Shown piece after piece: positions 46,109 to 55,414 of a DNA stretch of 64,000 nucleotides. The DNA comes from Zoogloea sp. GTDB lineage: Bacteria; Pseudomonadota; Gammaproteobacteria; Burkholderiales; Rhodocyclaceae. Positions within the stretch are counted from its first letter, which is position 1; each line of letters opens with the position of its first letter. Position numbers and translations under genes: made by a program. The stretch spans positions 62,001 to 126,000 of the forward strand of contig JADKKC010000002.1 of assembly GCA_016720685.1 (NCBI GenBank), in the 5' to 3' direction. The notes under the pieces are model-generated. The model was not told the DNA's origin. It ran no database searches and worked only from the letters and a program-made list of their open reading frames with translations.

Positions 46109-47641
46109 TCAAACTTGAGGGTTCAGCCTCTCGGTGCTCCCCTGCAACTTGTTGAGCGCATTGAGATAGGCCTTGGCCGATGCGACGATGATGTCCGTAT
46201 CGGCCCCCTGCCCATTCACCACGCGACCATCCTTCGAAAGGCGTACGGTCACTTCACCCTGAGCGTCGGTACCGGTGGTAATCGCATTTACCGAGTACAG
46301 CAGCAACTGAGCACCGCTGTCGGCAATGATCTCGATCGCCTTGAAGGCGGCATCGACCGGACCCGAACCACAGGATTCAACTTTCTGCTCCCGACCATCC
46401 ACCGACAGGGTTACCCACGCGCACGGTGTTTCTCCGGTTTCGGAATGAAAGGTCGACGATACCAGTCGGAAATGCTCTTGCGGCTCCGAACTGTCATCAC
46501 TCATGAGGGACTGCAGATCTTCGTCGAAAATCTCGTGCTTCTTGTCGGCCAGCGCCTTGAAACGGGCAAAAGCATTGTTCAGCTGCTCCTCGGACTCGAC
46601 CACCACACCCAGTTCCTGCAGACGTGACCGGAAGGCATTGCGGCCTGAGTGCTTGCCCAACACAAGCTTGTTGGCGCTCCAGCCCACATCCTCGGCGCGC
46701 ATGATCTCGTAGGTTTCGCGGTGTTTGAGCACACCGTCCTGGTGGATGCCCGACTCGTGAGCAAAGGCGTTCGCCCCGACAATCGCCTTGTTGGGCTGCA
46801 CCGGAAAACCGGTGATCCCGGACACCAGCTTCGAGGCCGGCACGATCTGCGTCGTATCGATACGCGTATCGCACTCAAAAATGTCCCGACGGGTGCGCAC
46901 CGCCATCACAATCTCTTCCAGCGACGCATTGCCTGCGCGCTCGCCAAGGCCATTCACCGTACATTCGACCTGGCGTGCTCCAGCGCGAACAGCGGCAAGC
47001 GAATTGGCAACGGCAAGGCCAAGATCGTTATGACAATGCACCGACCACACGACCTTGTCGGAATTCGGCACACGCTCAATCAGCGTCCTAAGGGTGGCGG
47101 CGAACTGCTCGGGAACGTTGCAGCCCCCCGTATCCGGCACGTTGATGGTCGTCGCGCCGGCCTTGATGACCTCCTCGAAGATCCTGCACAGAAAATCAAT
47201 TTCCGAACGACCGGCATCTTCAGCCGAAAATTCGATATCGTCGGTGTATTCACGCGCCCAGCCAATCGCCTTCACTGCCTGCTCGACAACCTGGTCGGGC
47301 GACATGCGCAGCTTCTTCTCCATGTGAATGGGACTGGTCGCAATGAAGGTATGAATGCGCTTCGACGCTGCCGGACGAATGGCCTCGCCGGCCCGGCGAA
47401 TGTCCAGTTCGTTGGCACGTGCGAGCGAGCAGACCGTCGAATCCTTGATCGCCTCCGCCACGGCACGAACCGCCTCGAAGTCACCATTGGACGCAGCGGC
47501 AAATCCCGCCTCGATCACATTGACCTTCATGCGCTCCAGCTGACGGGCGATCCTCAGCTTCTCATCCCGCGTCATCGATGCACCGGGGCTTTGTTCGCCG
47601 TCGCGCAAGGTCGTGTCGAAAATGATCAACTGGTCGTTCAT
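46109..47641 (-). CDS. leuA: 2-isopropylmalate synthase
   Basis: The 510-residue enzyme condenses acetyl-CoA and 2-oxoisovalerate, the first committed step of leucine synthesis. The HMGL-like catalytic domain has FDTTLRDGEQSPGASM at the start, HCHNDLGLAVANSLAA in the middle (metal ligands) and NAFAHESGIHQDGVL. The C-terminal ~120 residues are the LeuA allosteric (leucine-feedback) domain. An AGGAG ribosome site precedes the ATG. It is last in a minus-strand series with ilvI, ilvH, ilvC and pssA. Confidence 0.97.
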   Translation of the reverse strand: MNDQLIIFDTTLRDGEQSPGASMTRDEKLRIARQLERMKVNVIEAGFAAASNGDFEAVRAVAEAIKDSTVCSLARANELDIRRAGEAIRPAASKRIHTFIATSPIHMEKKLRMSPDQVVEQAVKAIGWAREYTDDIEFSAEDAGRSEIDFLCRIFEEVIKAGATTINVPDTGGCNVPEQFAATLRTLIERVPNSDKVVWSVHCHNDLGLAVANSLAAVRAGARQVECTVNGLGERAGNASLEEIVMAVRTRRDIFECDTRIDTTQIVPASKLVSGITGFPVQPNKAIVGANAFAHESGIHQDGVLKHRETYEIMRAEDVGWSANKLVLGKHSGRNAFRSRLQELGVVVESEEQLNNAFARFKALADKKHEIFDEDLQSLMSDDSSEPQEHFRLVSSTFHSETGETPCAWVTLSVDGREQKVESCGSGPVDAAFKAIEIIADSGAQLLLYSVNAITTGTDAQGEVTVRLSKDGRVVNGQGADTDIIVASAKAYLNALNKLQGSTERLNPQV

Positions 47642-47782
47642 GATGAGCTCCTGCCGGGGTCTGTCTAATTGGATTGAGCGATCGCCCGGCCGTTCAAACC
47701 GGCGGGAACAAATCGGAAACTGGGTGATGTATTCAGCGCCAGAGCCCCTGCGTGCAGGCTCCCGTCGTCGAAGAGCGAAAGA

Positions 47783-48570
47783 CTATAAATCAGATTTTTC
47801 AGGCTCGGCAACCACACTGCTACGCTTGCGCCCCTTCAACCAGCCCCAGAAACCGAGCACATAGCCGGAAACCGCATAGCAAAGAAAGAGCCCGAACAAG
47901 ACGCCCGGCGGATAGCTGGAAACCAGCAGAAAGCCCAGCACGAAGGCAATGATGACGATGAAAGGAACGCTGCGGCGCAGGTTGATCTCCTTGCCACTGT
48001 AAAACAGCACGTTGCTCACCATCGACACGCCAGCGAAGATCGTCAGCGCGCACGCGTACCAGCGCACGTCCGGGCCGGCAATGCCGTTGTCGATAACAAC
48101 CCAGACGAGCCCGGCAACAAGCGCCGCGGCAGCCGGACTCGGAAGCCCCTGAAAATAGCGCTTATCGACGACATCAATGTTGGTGTTGAAGCGCGCCAAC
48201 CTCAGCGCAGCGCCAACGCAGTAGATGAAGGCGGCCATCCAGCCCAGCTTGCCCATGCCCTTGAGCGCCCATTCATACACGATGAGCGCTGGAGCTGCGC
48301 CGAAGGAAACCATGTCCGACAGGGAATCGTATTCGGCGCCAAAGGCACTCTGGGTACGCGTCAGCGCGCCACGCGACCATCCAGACCGTCGAGCACCACT
48401 GCGATGAAGATAGCCACCGCGGCTTGCTCATAAAGGCCGTTCATTGCCTGCACGATGGCGTAGAAACCGGCAAACAGCGCTGCCGTCGTGAACAGGTTGG
48501 GAAGGATGTAGATTCCCCGGCGACGCCGTTCCGGGTTGAGCAGGGGCTTGCGGGATTGCAGATCGGCCAT
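47783..48570 (-). CDS. pssA: CDP-diacylglycerol-serine O-phosphatidyltransferase, one frameshift
   Basis: The ~262-residue membrane enzyme makes phosphatidylserine, the precursor of phosphatidylethanolamine. The N-terminal part (GIYILPNLFTTAALFAGF) and the rest of the membrane protein (VSFGAAPALIVYEWAL ...) are in different frames. The catalytic CDP-alcohol motif spans the break: DGLDGRVAR ends at a TGA (48361-48363), and the second half GAEYDSLSD continues in the next frame. One C missing from GCGCGC-CTG would explain it. The gene is normally essential in such bacteria, so an error in the sequence is likely. It lies between ilvC and leuA. Confidence 0.9.
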
Positions 48571-48641
48571 GGACAGGGGCGATGGGTAAAGTCGAATGCG
48601 ATTGTAACGCAGGAAAAAGCATCAGGCCCCGAAAACGACAA

Positions 48642-48659
48642 GGGGGACTTTCGTCCCCC
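48642..48659 (-). terminator. Hairpin between ilvC and pssA
   Basis: A 7-bp perfect stem (GGGGGAC / GTCCCCC) with a 4-nt loop is followed on the minus strand by TTGTCGTTTTC, 24 bases after the ilvC stop. It may end most ilv transcripts while allowing some readthrough to pssA-leuA. Confidence 0.6.
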
Positions 48660-48683
48660 GTGCGCAAATCAAGCCAGAGCTGA

Positions 48684-49700
48684 TCAGTTCTTGGACTGGT
48701 CAACCAGCTTGTTGGCCTTGATCCACGGCATCATGTCACGCAACTGTTCGCCGACCACTTCGATCGGGTGAGCAGCGTTCAGACGACGACGAGCAGTCAT
48801 GGCCGGGTAATTGGTCTTACCTTCCAGGATGAACATCTTGGCATACTCGCCGGTCTGGATGCGCTTCAGGGCGTTGCGCATGGCAACACGGGACTGATCG
48901 TTGATGACTTCGGTGCCGGTTACATACTCGCCATACTCCGCGTTGTTGGAGATGGAGTAGTTCATGTTGGCAATGCCGCCTTCGTACATCAGGTCAACGA
49001 TCAGCTTCAACTCGTGCAGACACTCGAAGTAGGCCATTTCCGGAGCATAACCAGCTTCGGTCAGGGTTTCGAAACCCATCTTGACCAGCTCGACAGCGCC
49101 GCCGCAGAGCACTGCCTGTTCACCGAACAGATCGGTTTCGGTTTCTTCGCGGAAGTTGGTCTCGATCACGCCGCCCTTGGTACCGCCGTTGGCAGCAGCG
49201 TAGGCCAGAGCGATGTCGCGTGCCTTGCCGGACTTGTCCTGGTAGACAGCGATCAGGGTCGGCACACCGCCACCCTTGAGGTACTCGGAGCGCACGGTGT
49301 GGCCGGGGCCCTTCGGGGCAATCATGATCACGTCCAGGTCGGCGCGGGGGACGATCTGGTTGTAGTGAATGTTGAAGCCGTGAGCAAACGCCAGGGTGCC
49401 GCCCTGCTTGATGTAAGGGGCGATGTCGTTCTTGTAGACATCGGGCTGGGACTCGTCCGGCAGCAGGATCATGACGACATCTGCACCCTTGACGGCTTCA
49501 GCGACTTCCTGAACCTTATGGCCAGCCTTCTCGGCCTTGCTCCACGAAGCACCATCCTTGCGCAGACCGACGGTCACGTTGACGCCGGACTCCTTCAGGT
49601 TCTGGGCGTGGGCGTGGCCCTGGGAGCCATAACCAACAATAGTCACCTGCTTGCCCTTGATCAGGGAGAGGTCCGCATCCTTATCGTAAAAAACCTTCAT
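48684..49700 (-). CDS. ilvC: Ketol-acid reductoisomerase
   Basis: The 338-residue class I enzyme isomerises and reduces acetolactate, using NADPH and magnesium. The N-terminus MKVFYDKDADL, the nucleotide loop GYGSQGHAHAQNL, and the metal-binding acidic residues within FGEQAVLCGG and ECLHELKLIVDLMYEGG are present. ATG 49700 follows an AAAGG motif; earlier in-frame codons are not part of the family. It is coupled with ilvI and ilvH upstream. Confidence 0.97.
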   Translation of the reverse strand: MKVFYDKDADLSLIKGKQVTIVGYGSQGHAHAQNLKESGVNVTVGLRKDGASWSKAEKAGHKVQEVAEAVKGADVVMILLPDESQPDVYKNDIAPYIKQGGTLAFAHGFNIHYNQIVPRADLDVIMIAPKGPGHTVRSEYLKGGGVPTLIAVYQDKSGKARDIALAYAAANGGTKGGVIETNFREETETDLFGEQAVLCGGAVELVKMGFETLTEAGYAPEMAYFECLHELKLIVDLMYEGGIANMNYSISNNAEYGEYVTGTEVINDQSRVAMRNALKRIQTGEYAKMFILEGKTNYPAMTARRRLNAAHPIEVVGEQLRDMMPWIKANKLVDQSKN

Positions 49701-49774
49701 TTCATGCCTTTCTGACAAAAGAGGAGCAAATCGCGGGAGGGTACCGGCCGGGGTGGCCTGCACCGTACACCGCA

Positions 49775-50266
49775 TTAAACTTTCAATACCCGATCACCAC
49801 GACCAACGCCGCAGATTCCGGAGCGCACGGTTTCGAGAATCAGCCCGGCATCAATGGCGCCGACAAAGGAGTCGAGCTTGGCCTGGGTACCGGTCAGTTC
49901 GATTACGTAAGTCGTGTCGGTCACGTCAATGATGCGTCCGCGGAAAATGTCAGCCATGCGTTTCATCTCCTCGCGTTCCTTGCCGGTTGCCCTCACCTTG
50001 ACGAGCATCAGCTCGCGCTCAACGTGGGCAGATTCGGACAGATCCACCACCTTCACAACTTCCACCAGCTTGTTCAGGTGCTTGGTGATCTGCTCGACGA
50101 TATCGTCCGAACCGGACGTCACGATTGTCATCCGGGACAAGGAAGCGTCCTCGGTAGGCGCCACCGTGAGGGATTCGATATTGTAGCCCCGCGCAGAAAA
50201 CAGGCCTGATACGCGCGATAGCGCACCGGCTTCATTCTCGAGGACAAGGGAGATGACGTGTCTCAT
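49775..50266 (-). CDS. ilvH: Acetolactate synthase small (regulatory) subunit
   Basis: The 163-residue protein starts MRHVISLVLENEAGALSRV with an ACT domain. GLFSARGYNIESL and VAPTEDASLSRMTI complete the valine-binding region. The length equals the usual IlvH. ATG 50266 was chosen on family length; longer in-frame starts exist. It activates IlvI and gives feedback inhibition by valine. Confidence 0.95.
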   Translation of the reverse strand: MRHVISLVLENEAGALSRVSGLFSARGYNIESLTVAPTEDASLSRMTIVTSGSDDIVEQITKHLNKLVEVVKVVDLSESAHVERELMLVKVRATGKEREEMKRMADIFRGRIIDVTDTTYVIELTGTQAKLDSFVGAIDAGLILETVRSGICGVGRGDRVLKV

Positions 50267-50375
50267 ATGCGTGTCGTTCTGGATTTTCATCATCCCGACC
50301 ACCATTAGGCAGCGGGCTTCGGCGATGATTGGACAAGCCGCCACGCCAGATCAAGCGTAGCGGCCCTCCGGCTGC

Positions 50376-52085
50376 TCAGAGGTCTTCGGCCGAAAGGATC
50401 ATGTCGGTCAAACCCTTTCCACCCTGGACCATGGGATATACGTTCTCGGTCTGGTCGACCTGGAAATCAAGGAAGACCAGATCGCTCTTGCGGCTGAACG
50501 CCTCCCGCAACGCGCCTTCCACATCGCCCGGCTTGTCAACGCGGATACCCACATGACCGTAGGCTTCAGCAAGCCGCGAAAAATCAGGCAGCGAATCCAT
50601 GTAGGACTCGGAATAACGGTTGCCGTGAAAGATTTCCTGCCACTGACGAACCATGCCCAGGTACCGGTTATTGAGCATAACCACCTTGATCGGCAGCCGG
50701 AACTGCTTGCAGGTGGCCAGCTCCTGGATGTTCATCTGGATCGACGCCTCGCCGGTGACGCAGGCAACCTGAGAACCCGGATGCGCCAGTTGCACACCCA
50801 TTGCCGCAGGTAGCCCGAAACCCATCGTCCCCAGACCGCCAGAATTGATCCAGCGGCGGGGCTTGTCGAACTTGTAGTACTGGGCTGCCCACATCTGGTG
50901 CTGGCCGACATCGGATGTGACAAAGGCGTCGCCACCAGTCACCTCCCAGAGTTTCTGCACCACGTACTGGGGCTTGATAAGCTCTTCGCCTTGATTGAAT
51001 TTCAGGCAGTCGCGCCGGCGCCACTCATCGATCTGCTTCCACCAGACGGCGAGGGAATCCTGATCCAGCCGTTCGGGCGTGCCATCGAGCATGGCCAACA
51101 TCTCGCCCAGCACCTCGCCCACGTCGCCGACGATGGGCACATCAACCTTTACACGCTTCGAGATGGACGACGGATCGATATCGATGTGGATGATCCTGCG
51201 TGGCTCGGACGCAAAATGCGCCGGACTGCCAATCACACGGTCATCAAAACGGGCGCCTACCGCAAGCAGCACGTCGCAATAATGCATGCCCATGTTGGCT
51301 TCGTAGTTGCCGTGCATGCCAAGCATTCCGACAAACTGACGATCCGTCGCCGGGTAGCCGCCCAAGCCCATCAGGGTGTTGGTGCAGGGAAACCCGAGCT
51401 TCCGCACAAGCGCGGTCAGCTTCTCGGACGCATCGCCGAGGACCACGCCACCGCCGGCATAAATCATTGGCCGCTTGGCTTCGAGGAGAAGCTGAAGCGC
51501 TTTTTTGATCTGCCCCTGATGCCCCTTCACCACGGGGTTGTAGGAACGCATCGAAACCGTCTGGGGGTATTCAAAGGCACACTTCTGGGCGGTGATATCC
51601 TTGGGAATATCCACCAGCACCGGGCCGGGCCGGCCGGTTCGAGCCAGGTAAAAGGCTTTCTTGATTGTGCTGGCAATGTCCCGCACATCACGGATGAGGA
51701 AGTTGTGCTTGACGCACGGCCGGGTGATACCGACGGTATCCACCTCCTGGAAGGCATCCTGGCCGATCGCAGCACTCGGCACCTGGCCGGAAATCACCAC
51801 AAGCGGGATCGAGTCACAATAGGCGGTGGCAATGCCGGTAACGGCATTGGTGGCGCCAGGACCGGAAGTCACCAGTGCGACGCCCACCTTGTCGGTGGAG
51901 CGGGCGTAGCCGTCAGCCGCGTGGATGGCTGCCTGCTCATGGCGCACCAGCACATGACGCACCTTGTCTTGCTTGAACAGCTCGTCGTAGATATAAAGGA
52001 CTGAGCCGCCGGGATAGCCGAAAAGATAATCAACCTTTTCTTCCTGGAGACACCTGATTACAATTTCTGCACCGGTCAATAGCAT
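50376..52085 (-). CDS. ilvI: Acetolactate synthase large (catalytic) subunit
   Basis: The 569-residue thiamine-diphosphate enzyme makes acetolactate or acetohydroxybutyrate. It begins MLLTGAEIVIRCLQEEKVDYLFGYPGG, with the conserved glutamate in HEQAAIHAADGYARS. The C-terminal TPP motif is present (GDAFVTSDVGQHQMW and following). The frame is open upstream to 52292, but ATG 52085 is the family start and a good promoter lies between. It is the first gene of the ilvI-ilvH-ilvC set. Confidence 0.96.
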   Translation of the reverse strand: MLLTGAEIVIRCLQEEKVDYLFGYPGGSVLYIYDELFKQDKVRHVLVRHEQAAIHAADGYARSTDKVGVALVTSGPGATNAVTGIATAYCDSIPLVVISGQVPSAAIGQDAFQEVDTVGITRPCVKHNFLIRDVRDIASTIKKAFYLARTGRPGPVLVDIPKDITAQKCAFEYPQTVSMRSYNPVVKGHQGQIKKALQLLLEAKRPMIYAGGGVVLGDASEKLTALVRKLGFPCTNTLMGLGGYPATDRQFVGMLGMHGNYEANMGMHYCDVLLAVGARFDDRVIGSPAHFASEPRRIIHIDIDPSSISKRVKVDVPIVGDVGEVLGEMLAMLDGTPERLDQDSLAVWWKQIDEWRRRDCLKFNQGEELIKPQYVVQKLWEVTGGDAFVTSDVGQHQMWAAQYYKFDKPRRWINSGGLGTMGFGLPAAMGVQLAHPGSQVACVTGEASIQMNIQELATCKQFRLPIKVVMLNNRYLGMVRQWQEIFHGNRYSESYMDSLPDFSRLAEAYGHVGIRVDKPGDVEGALREAFSRKSDLVFLDFQVDQTENVYPMVQGGKGLTDMILSAEDL

Positions 52086-52124
52086 CAACGCACCCGAAGC
52101 TGTTTCGGCAAAGTAAAGCGTTAA

Positions 52125-52153
52125 ACCATACCGCCGAGCCGGCGATTGGTCAA
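52125..52153 (-). promoter_or_regulatory. Promoter of the ilvI-ilvH-ilvC operon
   Basis: On the minus strand TTGACC (plus 52148-52153) is 17 bp from TATGGT (plus 52125-52130), about 40 bp ahead of the ilvI ATG. No leader peptide or attenuator is obvious in that short leader. Confidence 0.65.
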
Positions 52154-52255
52154 GGCACCTCGCCCCGCCCGTTGCCACGAACCAGCTGTTTGCCACTTCA
52201 GCGGTCGAGTCCAAAAAGCTCGTACCACACCTCCCGACACCAGAGGAACACCCCC

Positions 52256-52819
52256 CTGCCTTCCCGCATCGAACTCTCGGATTTCCTCGCAAGCGTCGAA
52301 AAGCGGGCCTTCAAACAGGCCCTGTTCGCGGTTCGCAACGAAGAGTCGGCTCTCGACATCGTGCAGGACGCGATGATGAAGCTCGCGGAAAAATACGGCG
52401 ACAAGCCGGCCGGCGAGCTGCCGATGCTTTTCCAGCGCATTCTGCAGAACGTCATCCGCGACTATTACCGCCGCCAGAAGGTGCGCAACATGTGGACCAC
52501 GCTGCTGTCGGTGTTCTCCGGCCCCGAAGACGGCGAACACGATCCGCTGGAATCTATCGAATCTGCCGACAGCGACCACAAGAGCGAATCCCCGCAGGCC
52601 CAACTCGAGCAAAAGCAAACGCTGGGGGCGATCGAAAAGGAGATCGAAAAGCTCCCGCCCCGTCAACGCGAAGCCTTTCTCATGCGTTACTGGGAAGAAA
52701 TGGATATAGCCGAAACGGCTGCGGCGATGGGGTGCTCCGAAGGCAGTGTAAAAACACACTGCTCGCGCGCAACGCACACCCTCGCCGCCGCATTAGCAGC
52801 AAAGGGCATCACGCTATGA
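52256..52819 (+). CDS. ECF-type RNA polymerase sigma factor
   Basis: The ~187-residue protein has sigma region 2 (FKQALFAVRNEESALDIVQDAMMKLAEKY) and region 4 with a helix-turn-helix (LPPRQREAFLMRYWEEMDIAETAAAMG..SVKTH). A charged linker separates them. The start is uncertain: no ATG suits the family N-terminus. A CTG at 52256 has AGAGGA eight bases before it, while TTG 52172 would give a long non-conserved leader. The stop overlaps the DUF3619 gene (ATGA). The set sigma-DUF3619-DUF3106-RDD divergent from ilvI recurs in betaproteobacteria, which suggests the small membrane protein next to it may be an anti-sigma partner. Confidence 0.85.
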   Translation: MPSRIELSDFLASVEKRAFKQALFAVRNEESALDIVQDAMMKLAEKYGDKPAGELPMLFQRILQNVIRDYYRRQKVRNMWTTLLSVFSGPEDGEHDPLESIESADSDHKSESPQAQLEQKQTLGAIEKEIEKLPPRQREAFLMRYWEEMDIAETAAAMGCSEGSVKTHCSRATHTLAAALAAKGITL

Positions 52820-53190
52820 ATGATCACGATTTTCACTTCCGGGTTCGGCAACACCTGAACTCATCGGCACACGCGCTTCCGCCGACGGTCGCGGCCCGCC
52901 TTCGCCAGTCGAGGCAAACGGCACTCAGCCGCCAAAAAGTGGCTGTGCGAGGGCTCAGTTTTGCGGGCATAGGCCAAGCACTGTCCGAACACATCATGCC
53001 GCGCGGTCGAACAGCAGTCAGTATGCTACTTGTCGTGGTCGCCGCGCTTGGCGTGGGCTACCTTGGCGAATTGCAGCGTACTGCAGACCTCGAAGAAGTG
53101 GATAGCGCCCTTCTCGCCGACGACCTTCCGATTGACGCTTATCTGGATAGCGGGTTTGACGCATGGGTTCAAAACGACTCGCCCGACTGA
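52816..53190 (+). CDS. DUF3619 membrane-anchored protein, possible anti-sigma factor
   Basis: The 124-residue protein has a cytoplasmic part (~1-65) with basic residues, one transmembrane segment (TAVSMLLVVVAALGVGYLG) and an acidic periplasmic tail (EEVDSALLADDLPIDAYLD). The family has unknown function. Its position, overlapping the sigma gene by ATGA, and its single-span layout fit an anti-sigma role, but it lacks a zinc-binding motif. The DUF3106 gene begins 28 bases before its stop. Confidence 0.8.
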   Translation: MNDHDFHFRVRQHLNSSAHALPPTVAARLRQSRQTALSRQKVAVRGLSFAGIGQALSEHIMPRGRTAVSMLLVVVAALGVGYLGELQRTADLEEVDSALLADDLPIDAYLDSGFDAWVQNDSPD

Positions 53191-53813
53191 CCGCCGCGTG
53201 TGCACTCGTCTGCTCAAGCCAGCTGGTGGCAGCGCCCCCCTTGACTGCGCCAGCCTGGAATGACCTGACACCCGATCAGCAACGCACCCTGTCTCCCCTG
53301 GCCCGTGAATGGCGTGACTTGCCTGATGAACGCAAGCGCAAATGGGCCGGGATAGCAGACCGGTTCCCTGGCTACACGCCGGAGGAACAGTCACGCCTGC
53401 AGCGACGCATGGAAACCTGGTTTTCGCTCACACCGGAACAACGCACCGTCGCACGGGACCAGTACCGCAACCTGCAGCGCATTCCTCCCGAGCAGCGCGA
53501 AGCACTTCGGCAAAAATGGATCACTTATCAGGAACTGCCCAGTGAGGAAAAGCAGCGCTTCAACGAGGCTGCAAAAAAGCCGGCCGCCAAGCCGGCCATT
53601 CCGAAAATCGGTGCCCCTCCGATAAAGCCCCTGAGCGCGCCACCTCCGCCACGCCCGGCAAAGCCGAAAATCATCGTCAAGACGCCGCCGCCAGCTGAAG
53701 CGGCCCAACTGCCTGCCCCTGTGTCTACACTACCCGCCCCGACGGCAGCACAGGCGACGTCGCCGATGATTGAGCCAGTGATAGCGCTCCCCCCCTCCCC
53801 CGCCAAACCCTGA
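53163..53813 (+). CDS. DUF3106 secreted protein
   Basis: The 216-residue protein has a signal peptide (SKRLARLTAACALVCSSQLVAA) and a helical repeat region with recurrent 'W..L.P.QR..L..L...W..L' spacing, for example WNDLTPDQQRTL, WFSLTPEQRTVA and WITYQELPSEEKQRF. A Pro/Ala-rich tail follows. This matches the DUF3106 family, of unknown function and presumably periplasmic. It resembles short repeats in CpxP-like stress proteins, but the LTxxQ pattern is not strict. It overlaps the DUF3619 gene by 28 bases. Confidence 0.82.
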   Translation: MGSKRLARLTAACALVCSSQLVAAPPLTAPAWNDLTPDQQRTLSPLAREWRDLPDERKRKWAGIADRFPGYTPEEQSRLQRRMETWFSLTPEQRTVARDQYRNLQRIPPEQREALRQKWITYQELPSEEKQRFNEAAKKPAAKPAIPKIGAPPIKPLSAPPPPRPAKPKIIVKTPPPAEAAQLPAPVSTLPAPTAAQATSPMIEPVIALPPSPAKP

Positions 53814-53821
53814 CTCGCCCC

Positions 53822-54301
53822 ATGTCTTCAAAACCCACACGCGCCGGGGCTGTACCCCCGGCGCGGCAGGCTGCCGAACTCGCCGGCCTGCGCCGCCGCC
53901 TGGCCAGCATGCTTTATGAATGCCTCCTGCTCCTCGGCGTCCTCGCACTGACCCTCATGGTGCCCATGCTGCTGCTCGGGATAGGCGTTAACTACACTCC
54001 GGGCGGAGGCATCCTGTGGGGATACATCTTCCTGGTGCTAGGGGGGTATTTTCTCTGGTATTGGCGCCGCAGCGGTCAGACTCTGGCCATGCAGACCTGG
54101 AAGCTGCGGATCGTCAGCGTCGACGGAAACCCGGTGTCGCTCAAACAAGGCTGGCTTCGCTACGCACTTGCCTGGCCCTCGGTACTGTTCTTCGGTGCCG
54201 GGCTCGTATGGGCCTTGTTCGACCGGGACAGACAGTTCCTGCACGACCGCCTTTCCGGCACCCGAATCGTGCTGCTGACAAGCGCGAAGCCTCAGGACTG
54301 A
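53822..54301 (+). CDS. RDD-family membrane protein
   Basis: The 159-residue protein has an RDD domain with about three hydrophobic segments (LASMLYECLLLLGVLALTLM; ILWGYIFLVLGGYFLW) and the typical QTLAMQTWKLRIV strand. It ends FLHDRLSGTRIV, a classic RDD ending. The family may bind or transport ligands; the function is unknown. It is last in the sigma factor cluster and converges on lptG. Confidence 0.88.
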   Translation: MSSKPTRAGAVPPARQAAELAGLRRRLASMLYECLLLLGVLALTLMVPMLLLGIGVNYTPGGGILWGYIFLVLGGYFLWYWRRSGQTLAMQTWKLRIVSVDGNPVSLKQGWLRYALAWPSVLFFGAGLVWALFDRDRQFLHDRLSGTRIVLLTSAKPQD

Positions 54302-54337
54302 AGCAACAAACACGCAACCAATGGATGGAGCACGCCC

Positions 54338-55414
54338 TTACCGGCGCTCCACCCACCACATCATGCCCATCGCAGCGAGCAGAAAGCCAATGCTCGGGGT
54401 CAGTGCGGCCACTGCCGGAATCCAGCCGTTGATGACCCCAAGGTTGGAAAACAGGCCATTCAAAAGGTGGAAACCGACGCCGATCATGATGCCCGAGAAG
54501 ACCTTCAGGCTTACGCCGCCCATGCGCGTCTGCATGTAGCCAAACGGCAGCGCCAAGCCCATCATCACCAGCGTGGCAAAGGGGTAGGCGAGTTTCTTCC
54601 AGAGCGCGATTTCATAGCGGCTCGTTCGCTGGTTGTTCTCTTCCAGGTGGCGAATGTATGAATACAGCGTCTCGACCGACATGCGCTCCGGAACCACCAT
54701 CAACACTGAAAGCACATCGGGGGTCAGTTCCGACTTCCAGATCAGCTCGGGCAGATTCACGATCTCGGTGCTCTCCCCCAGGAAGCGCGTTTGCGCAACC
54801 TGGTTTAGCCGCCACCCCTCCCGCTCGTCGTAGACACCGGACCCGGCTTCGCTGATGGAAACCAGCACCGATTTATCGTCGAACTCGTAAATACGGACAC
54901 CCTGCAGCGACGTGTCGGGCAAGACGTTGCGAACGTTTACAAAACGCAGCCCGTCCCTCACCCACAAGCCGGTGCGCAACTCCTGGGAAACCATCGAACG
55001 CGTAGCCGCCAGGCGCCATTGCTGGGCGGCTCGCTCGGCCGGTGGCGCCAGGTACTCTCCGAAAACGAAAGTCAGCAGTACAAAGACGCTGCCGATGGAC
55101 AGCAATCCGAACAGAAAGCGCCCGGTAGACAAGCCGGAGGCCCGCAGCACCGTTATTTCGGAATGACGCGCCAACGTCGTCAGCGAATAAAGCGTACCGA
55201 TCAGCACGGCGATCGGCATCAGCTCATACACCCGCCCGGGCATGATCATTGCCACATAAATGGCGGCCTGATAAAGCTGGTAGCCACTCTTGCCGATGTC
55301 ATCCAGCTCATTGACCAGATCGAAAAAAGCGAACAGGCCAAGGAAAGCAACAAGAACCAGAGCCACCGACGCATAGATCTCGCGGCTCAGGTAGCGAATG
55401 TAAATTGGCATCAT
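54338..55414 (-). CDS. lptG: LPS transport permease LptG
   Basis: The 358-residue inner-membrane subunit of the LptB2FG transporter extracts LPS for transport to the surface. It has three helices at each end and a central periplasmic beta-jellyroll (about residues 135-265). The N-terminus is YLSREIYASVALVLVAF, and LTTLARHSEITVLRASGLS is the coupling helix. ATG 55414 overlaps the lptF stop (TGATG); an ATG one codon later is also possible. The lptF-lptG order is typical. Confidence 0.94.
   Translation of the reverse strand: MMPIYIRYLSREIYASVALVLVAFLGLFAFFDLVNELDDIGKSGYQLYQAAIYVAMIMPGRVYELMPIAVLIGTLYSLTTLARHSEITVLRASGLSTGRFLFGLLSIGSVFVLLTFVFGEYLAPPAERAAQQWRLAATRSMVSQELRTGLWVRDGLRFVNVRNVLPDTSLQGVRIYEFDDKSVLVSISEAGSGVYDEREGWRLNQVAQTRFLGESTEIVNLPELIWKSELTPDVLSVLMVVPERMSVETLYSYIRHLEENNQRTSRYEIALWKKLAYPFATLVMMGLALPFGYMQTRMGGVSLKVFSGIMIGVGFHLLNGLFSNLGVINGWIPAVAALTPSIGFLLAAMGMMWWVERR

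Noticed and set aside
52086..52124. Attenuator with leader peptide for ilvI
   Set aside because: The leader is only ~40 bases, with no Leu/Val/Ile-rich small frame and no terminator hairpin.
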